Part shown: positions 5,636 to 6,375 of the stretch, one piece after another
Position numbering within the stretch: position 1 is the stretch's first letter
Layout of the letters: each line of letters begins with the position of its first letter
Assembly: GCA_012031475.1 (NCBI GenBank)
Contig: JAAUTJ010000288.1
Location: 1-6,375, forward strand
Source of the DNA: Leptolyngbyaceae cyanobacterium SM1_3_5
Lineage (GTDB): Bacteria > Cyanobacteriota > Cyanobacteriia > Elainellales > Elainellaceae
Direction: 5' to 3'
Length of the DNA: 6,375 nt
Translations under genes and position numbers: made by a program
The notes under the pieces: generated by a model
Seen by the model: only the letters and a program-made list of their open reading frames with translations
Database searches by the model: none
Told to the model about the DNA's origin: nothing

Positions 5636-6375
5636 ATGACCACAGGCATTGGCATTCGCACCGCTCAAGCCCGCAGCGAACGCCTGAAAGGACAAATTCA
5701 CGTTTATGACGGCGTTGGCAAAGGCAAATCGCAGGCTGCTTTAGGCGTTGTGCTGCGATCGATCGGCTTGGGCATCCACACCGGAGCGCAAACCCGCGTT
5801 CTCCTGCTGCGCTTCCTCAAAGGTCCCGGACGCACCTATGACGAAGATGCGGCGATCGAAGCCCTCCAGCGCGGCTTTCCGCATCTAATCGATCAGGTGC
5901 GAACCGGACGGGCAGAATTTTTTGGGGCAGACGACATCACCCGATTCGACAAGCTGGAAGCGCAGCGCGGCTGGGACGTGGCAAAAGGCGCGATCGCATC
6001 TGGCCTCTATTCGGTCGTCGTGCTGGACGAACTCAATCCCGTGCTTGACTTGGGACTGCTGGCGATCGAAGACGTGGTGAAAACCCTGAAGCGCAAACCG
6101 GAAGACCTCGAAATTATCGCGACGGGGCGGGGCGCACCGCAACCCCTGCTCGACATTGCCGATCTGCACTCGGAAATGAAGCCCTATCCGAATACGACAC
6201 ACGGACTGGAAGGCATCGAAATCTATACCGGATCGGGCAAAGGCAAATCGACCAGTGCGTTAGGAAAAGCGCTTCAGGCGATCGGCAAAGGCATCAGTCA
6301 GGACAAATCGCACCGCGTCCTGATCATGCAGTGGCTTAAAAGGCGGCGTCGGCTATACCGAAGATGCGCGATCGC
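5636..6375 (+). CDS. CobO-type corrinoid adenosyltransferase-like protein with two P-loop domains (partial, frameshifted near end)
   Basis: The first domain resembles CobO/BtuR, the enzyme that transfers adenosine from ATP to cob(I)yrinic acid a,c-diamide or cob(I)alamin in coenzyme B12 synthesis. It shows IHVYDGVGKGKSQ (P-loop, residues 26-33), VVVLDELNPVLDLG, and IIATGRGAPQPLLDIADLHSEM near its end, all CobO landmarks. A second domain then starts: IEIYTGSGKGKST with a P-loop at 199-206, and LIMQWLK mirrors LLLRFLK in the first. The gene is thus a tandem duplication, cut by the window edge. At 6338-6341 an AAAA run appears one base too long. Dropping one A changes LKRRRRLY to LKGGVGYTEDA, which parallels LKGPGRTYDEDA of domain one. 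The ATG at 5636 was chosen as it opens the conserved region; no Shine-Dalgarno sequence is visible. Whether it truly acts on corrinoids is inferred. Confidence 0.83.
   Translation, partial: MTTGIGIRTAQARSERLKGQIHVYDGVGKGKSQAALGVVLRSIGLGIHTGAQTRVLLLRFLKGPGRTYDEDAAIEALQRGFPHLIDQVRTGRAEFFGADDITRFDKLEAQRGWDVAKGAIASGLYSVVVLDELNPVLDLGLLAIEDVVKTLKRKPEDLEIIATGRGAPQPLLDIADLHSEMKPYPNTTHGLEGIEIYTGSGKGKSTSALGKALQAIGKGISQDKSHRVLIMQWLKRRRRLYRRCAI

Noticed and set aside
5524..5709. Possible 61-residue + strand gene in the intergenic region before the CobO-like gene
   Set aside because: It is a His/Arg/Pro-rich low-complexity reading made largely of the palindrome and heptamer repeats, and it overlaps the real start.
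5885..6202. Open frame of 105 residues on the - strand within the CobO-like gene
   Set aside because: It is a shadow of the + strand frame, which carries the CobO motifs.

Overview
The window looks like chromosomal DNA from a filamentous cyanobacterium. At least eleven copies of the octamer GCGATCGC (the cyanobacterial HIP1 site) occur in 6.4 kb. There are heptanucleotide tandem repeats and a palindromic repeat of kinds seen in cyanobacterial intergenic DNA. A fraC-fraD pair, genes tied to cell-cell junctions in filamentous forms, is also present. I cannot name a genus.

Left part, + strand (114-1930): an ABC transporter ATPase of the drug/antibiotic (DrrA-like) type is followed after 8 nt by a CrcB/Fluc fluoride channel gene. 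After a 16-bp unit that recurs to make three start-like copies comes a second crcB gene. The close spacing suggests one operon. No permease for the ATPase is in view. Middle + strand (2025-2703): a small pentapeptide-repeat protein and a 68-residue protein of unknown function. An inverted repeat at 2752-2784 separates these from the convergent block.

Minus-strand block (5362 down to 2791): fraC and fraD, 10 nt apart, encode membrane proteins of the septal junctions that connect cells in a filament. They are followed by a membrane-anchored serine protease of the SDH/Clp-fold family. A candidate promoter for fraC lies at 5511-5539, with its -10 element inside a small palindrome. The right end (5636 to the edge, + strand) carries a divergent gene with two successive CobO-type (corrinoid adenosyltransferase-like) P-loop domains, cut off by the window end.

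The most striking overall feature is that five of the nine genes (ABC ATPase, protease, fraD, fraC, CobO-like) are each interrupted by one small frameshift. Four can be restored by adding or removing a single base in or beside a short run of identical bases; the fraC one is less precisely placed. Because both frames otherwise read as well-conserved protein, sequencing or assembly error is the simplest explanation. True decay cannot be excluded from sequence alone. I saw no rRNA, tRNA, CRISPR array, insertion sequence or clearly new multi-gene system.
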